Source of the DNA: Pisaster brevispinus
Taxonomy: Eukaryota > Echinodermata > Asteroidea > Forcipulatida > Asteriidae
Assembly (NCBI GenBank): GCA_023634235.1
Contig: JAMKCF010000020.1
Coordinates: 1,426,001-1,490,000, forward strand
Length of the DNA: 64,000 nt
Direction of reading: 5' to 3'
The first letter of the stretch is position 1. Every line of letters starts with the position of its first letter. Both the position numbers and the translations under genes were made by a program. The notes under the pieces were generated by a model. It was not told the origin of the DNA. It was given only the letters and a program-made list of their open reading frames with translations, and did no database searches. Positions 1 to 10,895 of the stretch are shown piece after piece.

Positions 1-1235
1 TCCTTGGGTGATGGATCAAGAAGTGAGGCCCAGGAAATTTACTCAAGTTTTATATTTCAACCAATTTATAAGCTGCGTTCAACAATAAATTACAAAGCGA
101 TGGTAAATATCTTGTTTCTGAATTTATCATCGTCATATTAGTGGGCATATTGAGGTGAGCATTCATAACAATGGTGGGCATGTTTTGATGTTTATTTAAT
201 TGGGCTTGCATTCTAAATTGTGCTCAAGCCTTTATTATTATTTTAAAGTTTTTCTACAATGAAAATCTGTTTATAAGTCTATGAGTTTAAATGCCTGGTA
301 TAATTAGGGCATTTTCAGTAACACCACGAGTCCACTTATATTATGGTAACAAAGTGAATCCCTTTTGGATTATCTTGTGAAAGCCTCATTATTTTGCATC
401 GTTTGTTTGGGGATGATGAAATTTATTAGTAGCAGCCTGTGAAACTTTCTTCAAGTTCTATGTTAACAGCGGAAAATAACTTATAATTGCACGGCGACAT
501 TTTGCACGTTCGTGAATAAAACGCATGCTTATTTCGGTCGCTACAAATGGAATAAGGAACTCGTTAAACACAAGGGTTCGTTAAAATATTAATTTCTCAA
601 AATTATCTATGGAAATCTGTGGAATACTAATATTTCGTTCGTGATTTACCCGTACACCGATGTGTGTTAGGCATTACTCAAGATACTTTCCCCGAGTTCT
701 GTGTGAAAAAAGGTCTCCGGCAAAAAGTATCGAGTATACACTGCTGAATACACAAACAGTACTTCTCTTATCACCGATGCAAATTCAACATCTAATGGAA
801 TATCAACATTGTTTTATGGTTTTTATAATCTGTGAGCTCGCACATGAAAAACGCATCTTTTTTTACCGTAAGGCCTTGTCACACAGGGCAATTTTCAGGT
901 AACTTGGAGGGAACAAACTGCAAACTGAAATGTGAATGAATTATTTTTTTGGAAATGACCTAAACTATAGAACTGGGCACAACTCATAGAGCTGCTTAAG
1001 CACAAAACGCTTTAGCATGATAGTCCAACAAAAATATGCTTACAAGCCAAAATACCTTCTCCCTGTGCTGGCATTCTGCTCGTTTTTACTTAGCAGAAAA
1101 TTGTTTAACAGTATTGTGGCCTCATGACATTTTGCCCTAATTGCATGTGAATTGTCTCGTGTGACATGCCTTTATGTCTACCATTTCTGTGTTGACATGT
1201 CTTTGAGTAAATCACAACCCTGTTTATTTCTTCAG
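1..1235. other. Non-coding 5' flank of gene A, with repeat relics
   Basis: No exon is recognisable here. Positions about 641-800 resemble 9405-9560 (shared ACCCRTACACCRATG and CCCGAG/CCCGTG blocks), so they are two diverged copies of one dispersed repeat. Positions about 969-1110 contain GAGCTGCTTAAGCA and TTAGCAGAAAATTGT blocks, shared with the short inverted-repeat element at 10704-10895. A TTCTTCAG acceptor-like site at 1228-1235 sits just before the first coding exon of gene A, so an upstream 5' UTR exon may lie in this stretch or outside the window. The short ORFs here show no family similarity. Confidence 0.5.
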
Positions 1236-1249
1236 TTTCATATGCGGCC

Positions 1250-1399
1250 ATGTTTGCTCGTCCAGTCAGTGATATCACGTGGTCTAATGAGTCTTATAAT
1301 ACCAGAGAGCTCATGTCCAAGTATCCGGCCCCATTGCTTGTCCGGGTAACCCACGGCCATTGTGGACTTGAGGACTCGGACTCTCTTGGGCAGGGGCAG
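1250..1399 (+). CDS. Gene A coding exon 1
   Basis: Fifty codons from ATG 1250 to a CAG|GTAAGA donor, phase 0. The peptide has S-D-I-T-W-S-N-E-S-Y followed by P-A-P-L-L-V-R-V. It aligns with V-E-D-I-R-W-S-K-R-S-Y in exon 1 of gene B. A possible acceptor at 1234-1235 would make 1236-1249 the end of a 5' UTR. No in-frame ATG lies between that acceptor and 1250. Confidence 0.8.
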
Positions 1400-4300
1400 G
1401 TAAGAGAAAAAACAAGTGTTGGTTTAGAGGGACACGTTACCTTCGGAGTGGGTGTTTTTGGCCGTGTAAAGCGTTTGTTATCAAAATTAATAAATGCTTG
1501 GAAAGATTGATAATGATTCACATAAATATCCCTTGAAGTTGTGTGGTTTTGGTGTAATTTCACGACAGAACACTGCTCGCGATCGCTATTTTGTGAAACA
1601 CAATTGTTGACTCCACAAAATGGCGGCCTGTATGTTCCGCTGGTTGTTTTTTCTGAGGCAATTTTTGTTTTGTTTTTCACAACACACTGTGTGTGTTTGA
1701 GTGCATGGAGAACTCTTTTAAAAGGACCCGTTGGGCACACACCCCCGTGGTCTGTCGGCTAGAGGCGTGTGTGCCGATCATCATGGCTTCCTTATACTTT
1801 GTTCATTTGGTATCGAAATGGGGCATGGTGACCCCCACCTTCATTATGTGCTTTGAATCTTAGGAATTCTTTAGAGGATTTTTTTTGTGGGAGGGGGCAC
1901 TTCTGTACAAGAAGAAAATAGTGTGTAAAAGTATGGGAACATTGGGGGTTCCCTCTGCCCCATGATACCGGTCATGGTAATATGCTCATAGGGTCGAAGG
2001 CTTTACCGGTGAGCGTTTGGTCTCATACTTCGAGTTAGAGATTCGGCGACCAATGTAAATTGTAGCAAAGTAATGAACTAAATGAACACAGAATTGTTGC
2101 GTCTGAACGTGTTTGTCTGAAGTTTCATGTTGGTCAATTCGATCATGGATGGTTGGAAAACCCCAACCATCAAATTATGAAGGAAAACCCTTCACTGATA
2201 CTTCGTCGAAAACAACGAAGAGGTCAATTAGAGACTTGGGAAAAGGGCAAAGAAGAACATTTGCATGAATCAAATAAATATAGAGGTAAACAAATAAAAT
2301 AATGGCCTGGGCAGTCATTCACTGTAGGCTTTTGAAAGTCTATTAAAATACCTGTGTGTATACAATTCGGCTTGCCGTTTTGTTGCTGTGGTTTTTTGTG
2401 GGTTTTTTTATCACAACGCATACCTGCTTTGTATTGATTCTGAACGCAGAAAGTGAATTTGTAAACCCCAAAATGGGGTAATTTTTCGGGATGGGACTAT
2501 ATGGGAACCAGTGCATGCTAAAGGAAGGTCATGCTATAGGTATGACACATGATTGAAAGAGCTGACAAAATAGTTCATGTTTGTTTGATTAACCATGTAC
2601 ACGAAAATAACAAACATGTGAACATTTGGGCCGTTGTGTGAGTCAGGAGAAAATAGTGAAAAACTGAACGAAATTGTAACATGTAAACACGATGTTCTTA
2701 ACTTTGATTCTAACAACCAAAATCTGCTTTTACGTTTTTAAAGTTTTCAGCTACAGTTTCCTCGTGTATGACTTCATTTCAGAGGGAAATATTTCACAGA
2801 AAAAAGGGTTCTGGTATATGAACTTCATAATCAGTAAGCTTTCAGACTAAAATTTAACAGATATATTTGTTATTCTTACCAATCCTATATAATACACCTT
2901 TATTCGTTCACACATATAGAGATTAGCATTATGGGATATAACGCCCGTCGGGCTGGATGCCACGGATTCAACCAACCGGCAAGTTGTATATACTTATATA
3001 TATATATTGCTTTACACTTGGGCGCTCCTATGGGCCTTTGGGTTCAGCATGCAGCATTGGGTTTAAACCACATTCCTCTGACGATTGTAAACTCACTTTA
3101 TGAGTCGTCTGATGGGTAGCCAACTGTGTGTAGAGCACGGTCAAGGCAAACCGGAAGGGGTAGGGTAACTCGTTTATAGCAATGCGAAGCAATAGGACAA
3201 TACTGGGAAAAGTTCGTAGTCTTGCTTCAAGGAACACAAACTGAAATCCAATTTTGTTAGTACACATCAGTTGCGGTAACCGTAAACTAGTGTCCAACAA
3301 GCCAGAATCATGGAAGAGGGGCTGGAAATCTGACTAGGCCTATAATGGTCTGAAATAACAATAAGTCTTCTGAATTTCTGGTTGTCTTTTGAAAATGGGT
3401 TTAGGCCAACACACCAACCATAACAACGAGCTCAGACAAGTTTAAGTATATAGGCTATACAGATTTCGTGTGTTTAAAATCTTACATAAAGTGGGTTCAA
3501 AAATAGCAGGAAGGAACAATAAGGAAGTTTTCCCATGTTTGATTATAGCCTAATTGGGAAAAGTTCAAATAAAAAAGAGGTTCAGATCACGGACTGCATA
3601 AGCATGAGGGAAAACATTAAAGGTATAATTTGAGTCTGAAAGCTTACTGATCATGAAATTGCAAAACATAGTTAATGGCCTGACGTTTCGAACCTAGAAG
3701 AGTCTTCAATCATCACACATAGACAGGTGTAAACAACTTCATACTAGAACCATTTTTCTGTGAAATATTTCCCTATGAAATTAAGTCATATTTCGAGAAA
3801 ACTGTATCTGATGAAGACCTTCTTTTAAAAAACATTTTAAAAAACCAACAACAACGCAAAAGCTTATTTCTGTGGATTAAGCTCCAATGTTCACAGGTTT
3901 GTTGTTTTCATGTACATGGTTAATCACATAAAACATGACTGTCTGTGACTAGTCTGTCAGCTCTATTAATCATGTTTGTTGTTTGTGTGTTTAGCCAAAC
4001 AATACATTAATGACTTTTACCTTATATCATACTTGTTCGTAGTATTTCACTTGATAAAATAGGATGCGCTTGAAAATAAGTATTTTCAATTTGTTATACT
4101 GGTTAATTCCTATTCACTAGTTTTCATGAAACACGCCACACAACGAAACGGTGAAAAACGCATTAAATTACTATACATACCGTATAATTGAGGACAATGA
4201 AAGAAACCAAGTTTAGGTTGGTTTGTTGGGGTGTTTGTTGGGGTGTTTGTTTGTTTGTTTGTTTGTTTGCTGGGGTGTTTGTTTTTTAGGGTGTTTAGGT

Positions 4301-7300
4301 GTTTGTTGGGTGTTTGTTTGTTTGTTTGTTCGTTGGTTTGTTGATTTTTGCACATCCTTTATAATACGCATAAATCATAATATTCTTATTTCGCTTGCGG
4401 CAATTGAAATTAGCGGATGGTGCTTTTGGGGTCTTCAACTTCCCTTTTCCCTTCTCCCAGTGCTGTTTCAGACGGAAATACCCTCCTAAAGGACATTTTT
4501 CTCGAGAATAATCCAAGCTCTACGTTGTCTTATTTTAACACAAGGTGGTCCGCATCCATCGATGGCTGAAACAACAAAGAGTGATTGCCATGGATGTAAG
4601 AGGGCGCTCTTTAAGCATTCCTCTTGACTTCGAGATACCCTTTGAAGTAGTTCCAGACAAGAAAAGAACTTGTAAGATTTAGTCATTTTGTTTTGATTCC
4701 AGAAATGTTCTTTCTTAAGTGAAATAAAACACAGACCGATCTGAGGTAACTGGTGGAGAGAACTTGGGTAAAAAAGTCACGGCAATGTATCAAGTACTTA
4801 AAAAATTCTTCTAACGAAAAATAACGTTTCTATATTTTTACGATGTACATGTAGATGGATTTGTTTTCAAATGTTGCCTTAATTGTACGCTCCCATTCAT
4901 TTCTTTATTTTGCCTGATCAGATTTGTACAAACTTCATAAAACTTGTGACATATACATTTTTGAAAAATAACCCCCCTACCCATGAGCAAGAAACAATCT
5001 TCTTGTAAGAATATCTTACCTTTTTGTTAACATCTCTTATTATTAAAATCAAAAGATGTTATTCTTTCACAAAAAATTAACCACAAGGGAAACTGACTGA
5101 GTAAATCATAAATAATATGGAGTCTAACAAAGAGTAAGAAGCTGAAGTTTTTTACCCAACACGAAGATTACATTTATTTATAACATTTGGCCAATTGGTG
5201 ACGAGCAAATGTGCTTACCTCTTTGCTTTCAGTATCCAAGTTAAAGACAATGTCCTTGGCCAGTATCATCCGTCAATTCTCACTCCCTAAGAAAGTCCGA
5301 TTCCCAGCCAGCCATGTCAAGTCTCACCAAGACGTCGATCAATTCGGTATCCGTCTGCCATCGGAGCCTATCAACCTCATACGTTTACACCAAGAAGTCT
5401 ACCTGAATGGAAACGCAGTCAACTTCGGTGAGTTTCAACACAGTGTTTTTGTTGTAAATAAAATAAAAAGTGCAAAAAATAGTTAGTGGCCTGACGTTTC
5501 GACCCTAGCAGAGTCTTTCTCGAAGGCTAAATGACAAGACTACAAACATAAACAGGTACAATACATGTATACATTGCTGATGTAACAAAAGCAGTCAAGT
5601 GGAAATAGATGATGGAGAGGAAAATACACAGAGAAAGCAGGAGGCTGAACAGAAAGGAGGGTAACAAAACGGAGGGGGACTGGGGGAAGGGGCTGGTTGA
5701 CCACAATAGATGGGGAACACAAAGGATAAAATCAATGATGGGGAGAGGGAGAGAAAAGTAGTTTTTAGTTACAATAAAAAGTGCCCCTTTTATAGTCATC
5801 CTGTATGGCGCTAAAATCTCAGGCTTATAACTGAAACCAATACCTACTCCTTTTAAACTCCCAGGTCAGAATTAACACGAATTCCGGGTCCTTGGGGCCT
5901 GACCTATTTCTGAGTCAGGCTGACCCAAAAAGTGGTTGAAAAGATGGGATCTTAACCTGAAGTCTGCGTCAGTTTGACCCATTACTGGATCATTTGCTTA
6001 CCAGGCTAAGGTTACCAGCCAAACTACCATTTCACATGTACAATTTGTGACTAGTATCCTGCTCATTTCTACTTAGCAGACAATTGTTAAGCAATATTTT
6101 CTGCTTAAGCAGCTCTATGAAATTGGGCCCTGGTCATGACTCAGCAATAGGTCGGGCCCCACGAGATCCAGCCCGGATCCAACTCTGCCCGGACGTATAT
6201 GGAGTATACATCTTTTTCCAATAGCTCTGGAATCCAAGTTATTATCGGCTGTACGTGAAGTGTCTTACCAAGAGAATTATTTTAATTGATAACAGGTGAA
6301 TTAGATGCGTCGATATTAAGCATCCCTATACACCATGAACTTGAGATGTCCGTGGCATTGGGTCTATCTAGCGGCAACAGAAACTGGCATCGACTAATGC
6401 GAGGTCTTGATAATGTGGTGGCTACGAAGGTCAGGTTCTCCGCTGTACATGGTAACAAAAGTAAGTCACTTTTTATGTATTTGAAAATAACTTCTTTTGG
6501 CACTCGATGTGTGGCATGGTGTATCCCCCTATTGCGTCTCCATTGTGTACTGGGAGGAATTATTTGGATGATTTTAGGGCCGGGGTACTTCTGCACAAGA
6601 GGAAACTAGTTTGATTGTTAAATTATGGGAACTTATGGGAGACACCTTTTGGCACATTTCTGGGCATGGTATAAATAACTCAGCAACAACCCTTTAGAGT
6701 CATATTCCAAACACCCCTTCCACACTCTTCCCAATCAGTATAAAGTACATTGGAAAGACAATTTAATATTTCACTCTCATGAAACCCTCATCTTAAAAAC
6801 CATGAGCAGAGGGTTTATGCAGAAATTTGAATAAATAAAGCACAAGTTTTTCCCGTTCCTCTAAAACTTAATTTACTTTCGTAAGCCGTTGTTTGGAAGT
6901 GCAAGAGCTTTATTTCTCATTTCCTTTGCAGAGATCACAATATCTTATTCCAAGGCAGAAGATGCAAATATCTTGAAGAAAGGTACAAGACAATCTACCG
7001 ATACATCTGTGGTTCAGAAACGACAACAGTCCCTCGGCCGTGCCTTCTATTATGGCACCTTACAGAGAATAAAAGCTAAAGAGACAAATAAACCACGACC
7101 AACCAGTCATTCTGTGGACCTGGGAGTTTTAGGCCGAGCTTCCAATCACGACTCAAGTGATGGGCAGACAATGTCTCTGACCAAGGTCAAAATCAAACAG
7201 CGATTTGCTAAAAGGAAAGACCCAAAGCTAAACCACGCAGCTCGAACAAACGCAGACAATATGTCTATATCTGGAACGTCCACAAGTGTATCTGAATCAA

Positions 7301-7746
7301 CAACAGATACAATGGACAGTGAACATTTCTGGTCAAATGGTTTCCATGGTGATCTTGATGACGATGATGATGATGATAAGAGTGAGATGACACAAGATGA
7401 TGATGTCAATGAGGAGTACATGCCCCGTTCATTGTTCGGGTCTGTGTCTAGACTGTCATTATTTCGTCCAGCACACTGGAGTGGAGGAGGTACAAACATT
7501 GATGGTGGGTTAGGGAGCCATCAGCCTAAAGGATGGAAAGCTATGAAGGATAAATACAATGGACGTAGAAGAAGGGGAAGTATCGGCAGCCTCAGCTTGG
7601 GGACTAGCGTTAGCTTGGGCGATTTAAATAGTCTAGGTAGGATGAAAAGAAACAGTGGACCATTGACTGACCACCGCGGACTTCCTGATGGGCGATCGGT
7701 CGTCGGTGACCTTGACAATGACGTAGAAGAATCTACTGACCTGTAG
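1250..7746 (+). CDS. GAREM-like gene A: CABIT-type protein without a SAM domain (5 exons, 483 aa)
   Basis: Coding exons are 1250-1399, 4545-4671, 5233-5427, 6296-6460 and 6932-7746, joined by GT/AG introns of phase 0,1,1,1. They sum to 1449 nt plus a stop. The N-terminus (FARPVSDITWSNESYNTREL) matches the start of GAREM proteins, with the D-[IV]-x-W motif. The four small exons align one-for-one with gene B downstream and form a CABIT-type region (residues about 1-215). GAREM proteins are cytoplasmic adaptors that link growth-factor receptors and Grb2 to MAPK signalling; that role is transferred from the family. The last exon encodes a Ser/Thr-rich tail with a run of seven Asp (about residue 355) and then stops. 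There is no polyproline tract or SAM domain, whereas vertebrate GAREM (about 875 aa) and gene B end in SAM. The start is the first ATG upstream of the D-I-T-W motif. Family confidence is high through gene B; the 5' UTR is unknown. Confidence 0.82.
2550..2850 (-). repeat. Dispersed repeat R1, copy 1
   Basis: Read on the minus strand this contains AGTCTGAAAGCTTACTGAT, the CAGCTGACTTTGATTGT-like block and GTGTTTACATG. These recur in plus orientation at 3628-3990 and 33705-34035. With copy 2 it makes an inverted pair inside intron 1 of gene A. Boundaries are approximate and no coding sequence is apparent. Confidence 0.55.
3628..3990 (+). repeat. Dispersed repeat R1, copy 2
   Basis: Shares GTCTGAAAGCTTACT, GTCATATTTCGAGAAAACTG and a GTCAGCTC end with the copy at 33705-34035, and is inverted relative to 2550-2850. 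It carries an internal insertion of the TGGCCTGACGTTTCGA repeat at 3673-3735. Confidence 0.55.
3673..3735. repeat. TGGCCTGACGTTTCGA short repeat
   Basis: A short block, GTTAATGGCCTGACGTTTCG, followed by ...AGAGTCT. It also occurs at 5478-5530 and as an inverted pair at 47876-47996; a decayed copy lies near 54712. It is a small dispersed family with no coding content. Confidence 0.6.
4213..4340. repeat. (GTTT)n / GGGGTGTTTGTT low-complexity tract
   Basis: Irregular GTTT and GGGTGTTTGTT units. A similar tract lies at 17035-17225 in gene B intron 3. Both create Cys/Val/Phe-rich or Asn/Thr/Lys-rich spurious ORFs. Confidence 0.85.
4545..4671 (+). CDS. Gene A coding exon 2 (CABIT core)
   Basis: A 127 nt exon with ACAAG acceptor and ACTT|GTAAGA donor, phase 0 in and phase 1 out. 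It encodes V-V-R-I-H-R-W-L-K-Q-Q-R-V-I-A, then L-S-I-P-L-D-F-E-I-P-F-E-V-V. It aligns with gene B exon 2 (I-L-R-I-H ... L-S-I-P-L-R-Y ... F-E-V-V) and with the IPVHY-x-x-x-F core of vertebrate GAREM. It is too short to stand out as an ORF and was found by looking for the counterpart of the gene B exon. Confidence 0.8.
5233..5427 (+). CDS. Gene A coding exon 3
   Basis: A 195 nt exon, CTTTCAG acceptor, TTCG|GTGAGT donor, phase 1 on both sides. It begins S-K-L-K-T-M-S-L-A-S-I-I and ends with E-V-Y-L-N-G-N-A-V-N-F. The gene B counterpart begins S-K-P-M-Y-M-R-D-V-I and ends with E-V-S-Y-L-Q-G-N-A-I-Y-H. Confidence 0.8.
5478..5530. repeat. TGGCCTGACGTTTCGA short repeat
   Basis: Second copy of the short family, directly after an AAAAAATAGTTAG run in intron 3 of gene A. 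It has the full AGTGGCCTGACGTTTCGACC ... GCAGAGTCT order. Confidence 0.65.
5998..6132. mobile_element. Partial GGGCCCAATTTCATAGAGC element
   Basis: Ends with GCTTAAGCAGCTCTATGAAATTGGGCCC, the right terminus of the complete 192 bp element at 10704-10895, and shares its GGTAACCAGCCAAACTACC interior in the opposite order. The left end is lost. It lies in intron 3 of gene A, 160 bp before exon 4. Confidence 0.6.
6296..6460 (+). CDS. Gene A coding exon 4
   Basis: A 165 nt exon, AACAG acceptor, CAAAA|GTAAGT donor, phase 1 on both sides. It encodes E-L-D-A-S-I-L-S-I-P-I-H-H-E-L-E-M. This matches L-D-T-Q-V-I-N-I-P-L-H-L-P-I-E-V of gene B exon 4 and the FPLHL segment of vertebrate GAREM. Confidence 0.8.
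6932..7746 (+). CDS. Gene A coding exon 5 (terminal)
   Basis: Acceptor TTTGCAG at 6925-6931, in phase 1; stop TAG at 7744-7746. It opens with K-I-T-I-S-Y-S-K-A-E-D, matching K-I-T-F-F-S-D-K-R-L-E in gene B. It continues with a basic and Ser-rich region, an Asp-rich tract (7355-7380) and G-S-I-G-S-L-S-L-G repeats. No SAM domain follows in frame or was seen in the downstream 800 bases. Confidence 0.8.
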
Positions 7747-8508
7747 CCCTCTAGAGGCCTTAGAATATCATTATGTCATTCCAAAACCTGGAGTGAAAGG
7801 TCTGAGAGAGACAAGTGTTCATATCACGGCGTAAGTGTATTATATCATGGAGGGACAATCACAACTACATCTGAAATATGGACCATAATGTTAAAAGAGT
7901 GATCCTCAACTACTTAGGGAGTACGTGTCATGATTTCATTGTTCAAAATGAAACATAGATTGTTTACAAAGCCCTTGCCATCGCTTTCTAGAGTTAACCA
8001 GTTTGAATTAAAGATACAAGCTCAGTGTACATTCGGATGGGATCCATAAATTGCCAATTAGCCATTCCTATTAAATATGCAAATTACATTGACGCATGCG
8101 TACAGACAACCATTGGTTTGCAAACAACAGACTCATGCACAAGTCAGACGCACAAACGCGTATGCGTGACGCCACCATCAGCCCCGTACCATAGATACCA
8201 ATGCCCCCTTAGACAAAGGCGTGATGTTCCCTCATTTTGCCAACCAGTAGTGTCAGTGCGCACGCGTGACGTGCGATTTACATATTTCATAGGAAGGGTC
8301 TATTGTCAACATGTCAGTGTGTAAATTGTACGTAAATTAAAATTGTCAGAGACAAATTTAACTGGTAAGAATAGTATAAAACCGAGATAGTGTTAGTGGT
8401 TTGTGCCCTGGAAGGGATTTTTAAAAGCATATTTGCTGAGACAAAAATGAAGCACTTGCCAAAAAAAATTCTGCCATAAACATAGAAACCAAAGGTGTAA
8501 TTGGTCAC

Positions 8509-8514
8509 AATAAA
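8509..8514 (+). promoter_or_regulatory. Candidate poly(A) signal of gene A
   Basis: AATAAA 763 bases after the gene A stop codon, in AT-rich sequence. It is the first canonical hexamer noticed downstream of the stop. Confidence 0.4.
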
Positions 8515-9777
8515 TTTGGCTGTCACTGTTAACTTTTTCAAAAGAAAAAGTCTAAAGCTATCAAAACTGCTATCCCTGCTACGGGGCAGATGGGGGATGG
8601 AGTTGTACCTTTGATTAAACCAGCATGGAATTTGGTACACAGTCAGAGTCATCACGGAAAGGTATTTGGTTATAGGGGCATTGCAGATTTGTCTTTTGAA
8701 AAAGAAAAAAAATACAGGTAGAGTTATAACAAGCAATGACAGCCATTTTGACAACTTTGAAAATTGCTTGTTATTCTACCCAAATGTTTTTTTTTATTCC
8801 ACTCTGCGATGGCCATACAGCCAAATATCCGATCATGACATACTCCAACTGTGTGTGTGCAAAATTCTATGCTGGTATCATCTGAGGCATACCCCCCCCC
8901 CCCCTCCCCAAAGTCACCTTTCTGCCCCACCGTGCCAAAGCAGGTGGTTATAAAACCATACACCAACGACTACTGATATGCGCTGACAAAGTCAACAATG
9001 CATTTTATTAATTACTTACTAAAACATTATAAGTAGCCATATATCTACATATAGCGGTTGCTCAAGTACTATAACTTGTTTTGGCCAATATGAAATATTT
9101 ATATAGTCTTACTTTAAACTCAACAGCGTGTGGTCAATGGACTGGTGTTCTAATGTAGACCTATGAGATGAATACAGTACAGAGATATATCAATGTCAAA
9201 TATAGTGAAGTTTATGTGGAGTGTAATATGGTACCCAACCTGCGCAGGATATTTAAAAAAAAATTATTTCGATTAAAATCTAATCCCATGGATTCAAACC
9301 AAAATACTTAAATTTACAAAAGAACTTGCAGTCAATTTATAATCAAACCCTTTTTCTAGACTAAAATCATTTTGTGATCATTTTCCACAGTATAACTTAA
9401 TTGGTTTTACCCATACACCAATGTTAGCACTGTATACTCCGTACTTACCTGAATCCCGTGAGAAAAATCCCCAGGCAAAATGGGTAAAACCAAACAATAT
9501 TCTTCATCCCCGATGAAAATTTAACATCTATTATAGTATAACTTATTATTATTTTAGAGGGAATTTATAGCATTCCCTCGATGCCAAACTATGATAACTT
9601 AATCCTAATAATGGAATAATATTATTTTAGGCATTATCTCTGATCAATTGTCGATATGATCAGGTAAAATATAATCCAAATAAAAATGAAGTGGAATGGT
9701 TTACAATGGCCTCTTCTCCTCTCTTGAACAGTTTGGCAACCCGTTTGGCCTTTTCTGTTAATAATTTAACAAATGCG

Positions 9778-9887
9778 TGGTGGTGGTGGTGGTGGTGGTG
9801 GTGGTGGTGGTGGTGGTGGTGGTGGTGGTGGTGGTGGTGGTGGTGGTGGTGGTGGTGGTGGTGGTGTTGTTGTTGTTTTTTTTTTTT
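9778..9887. repeat. (TGG)n microsatellite followed by (TTG)n and poly(T)
   Basis: About 29 uninterrupted TGG units (9778-9865), then TTG units and a run of 12 T. It is likely polymorphic. In the plus frame it reads as a Trp homopolymer, which is not a plausible protein. Confidence 0.97.
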
Positions 9888-10703
9888 GAAGTTATCGGTG
9901 ATCAGTCGTTGCCAGAGACCGAGGTTTAGAATAGTCTTGAGAAGTGAGACACCACCACCACTGATTTAGTGTTAAGTGTGAGGTGTCATAGCAGGCAATA
10001 ATACTTTATCGAGCTTGATGGGATGGTGTACTTTAGATTGATTCAGCATGATCTCAGTTCATCCTTGTTACAGCTTGCTGGGTTAATAGTGCCAAACTGA
10101 TCTGCAGCGATCGCAGAATTATTAGGGGGCTCAAATGAACAGACTCAAGTCCTGAAATAATTTCAGAAACAGTCAGAAAACAAACCGAGAAATGGGGAAA
10201 CCCAAACTCTGCAAATATTTCCCGATAGTGAAAAATCGTGAACTTTATCCAAAGCCATTATGCGGAAGAGTTCACACCAAGTGAGTTGTAATTGTTAGGA
10301 AACGTTTCACCCCAACCATTATCCTTGTAATTTGACTGCCAGGTACACGACAGTTGAAGGTAGTCTCTTTTCAACTATTTTCAAGGACGACCAGAATTAC
10401 CTTGGTCCGTATTGTAATCCTGAGTTACAATGAGTCATCCTGCATAAACATAGAGGGCGTACCCCCGTCTTTGTTTAAGCACCGCCCAAGCCTACCTTGG
10501 TAGGATTATTGTTAAAGCTCTGACATGTTTACATTACGACAGCCAATGTTTTTTACACGAATGTTTAAAGTAAAAAAATTAAAAACGCAAATAAAACTGT
10601 GTGGATCGTTCGGAAACAGCTGAATGTTGACATTCATGCTGGCGTATCAGTAGATCAACCAGACCCAAGTTCAAACCCACTGTGGATGTCTGTACTAAAC
10701 TCT

Positions 10704-10895
10704 GGGCCCAATTTCATAGAGCTGCTTAAGCAGCAAATAGTGCTTAACAAATTTCTGCTATTAAGCAAACATGAGTAGGATACCTGTCATGGTACATGAT
10801 GAAATGGTATTTTGGCTGGTAACCTTGTTCTGGTAAGTAAAAATTGGTTGTGCTTAGCTTGTTTGTGCTTAAAGCAGCTCTATGAAATTGGGCCC
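10704..10895. mobile_element. 192 bp non-autonomous inverted-repeat (MITE-like) element
   Basis: Starts GGGCCCAATTTCATAGAGC and ends with its inverse GCTCTATGAAATTGGGCCC. The terminal inverted repeats are about 25 bp and there is no ORF. Related decayed copies lie at about 969-1110, 5998-6132, 16905-16968 and 42415-42592. Both termini are intact, which makes this the reference copy of the family in the window. The transposase superfamily is unknown. Confidence 0.75.

Noticed and set aside
660..902. 80-codon plus-strand ORF
   Set aside because: It overlaps a dispersed repeat also found, without the frame, at 9405-9560.
9691..9969. Plus-strand ORF with a long Trp homopolymer
   Set aside because: Direct translation of the (TGG)n microsatellite.
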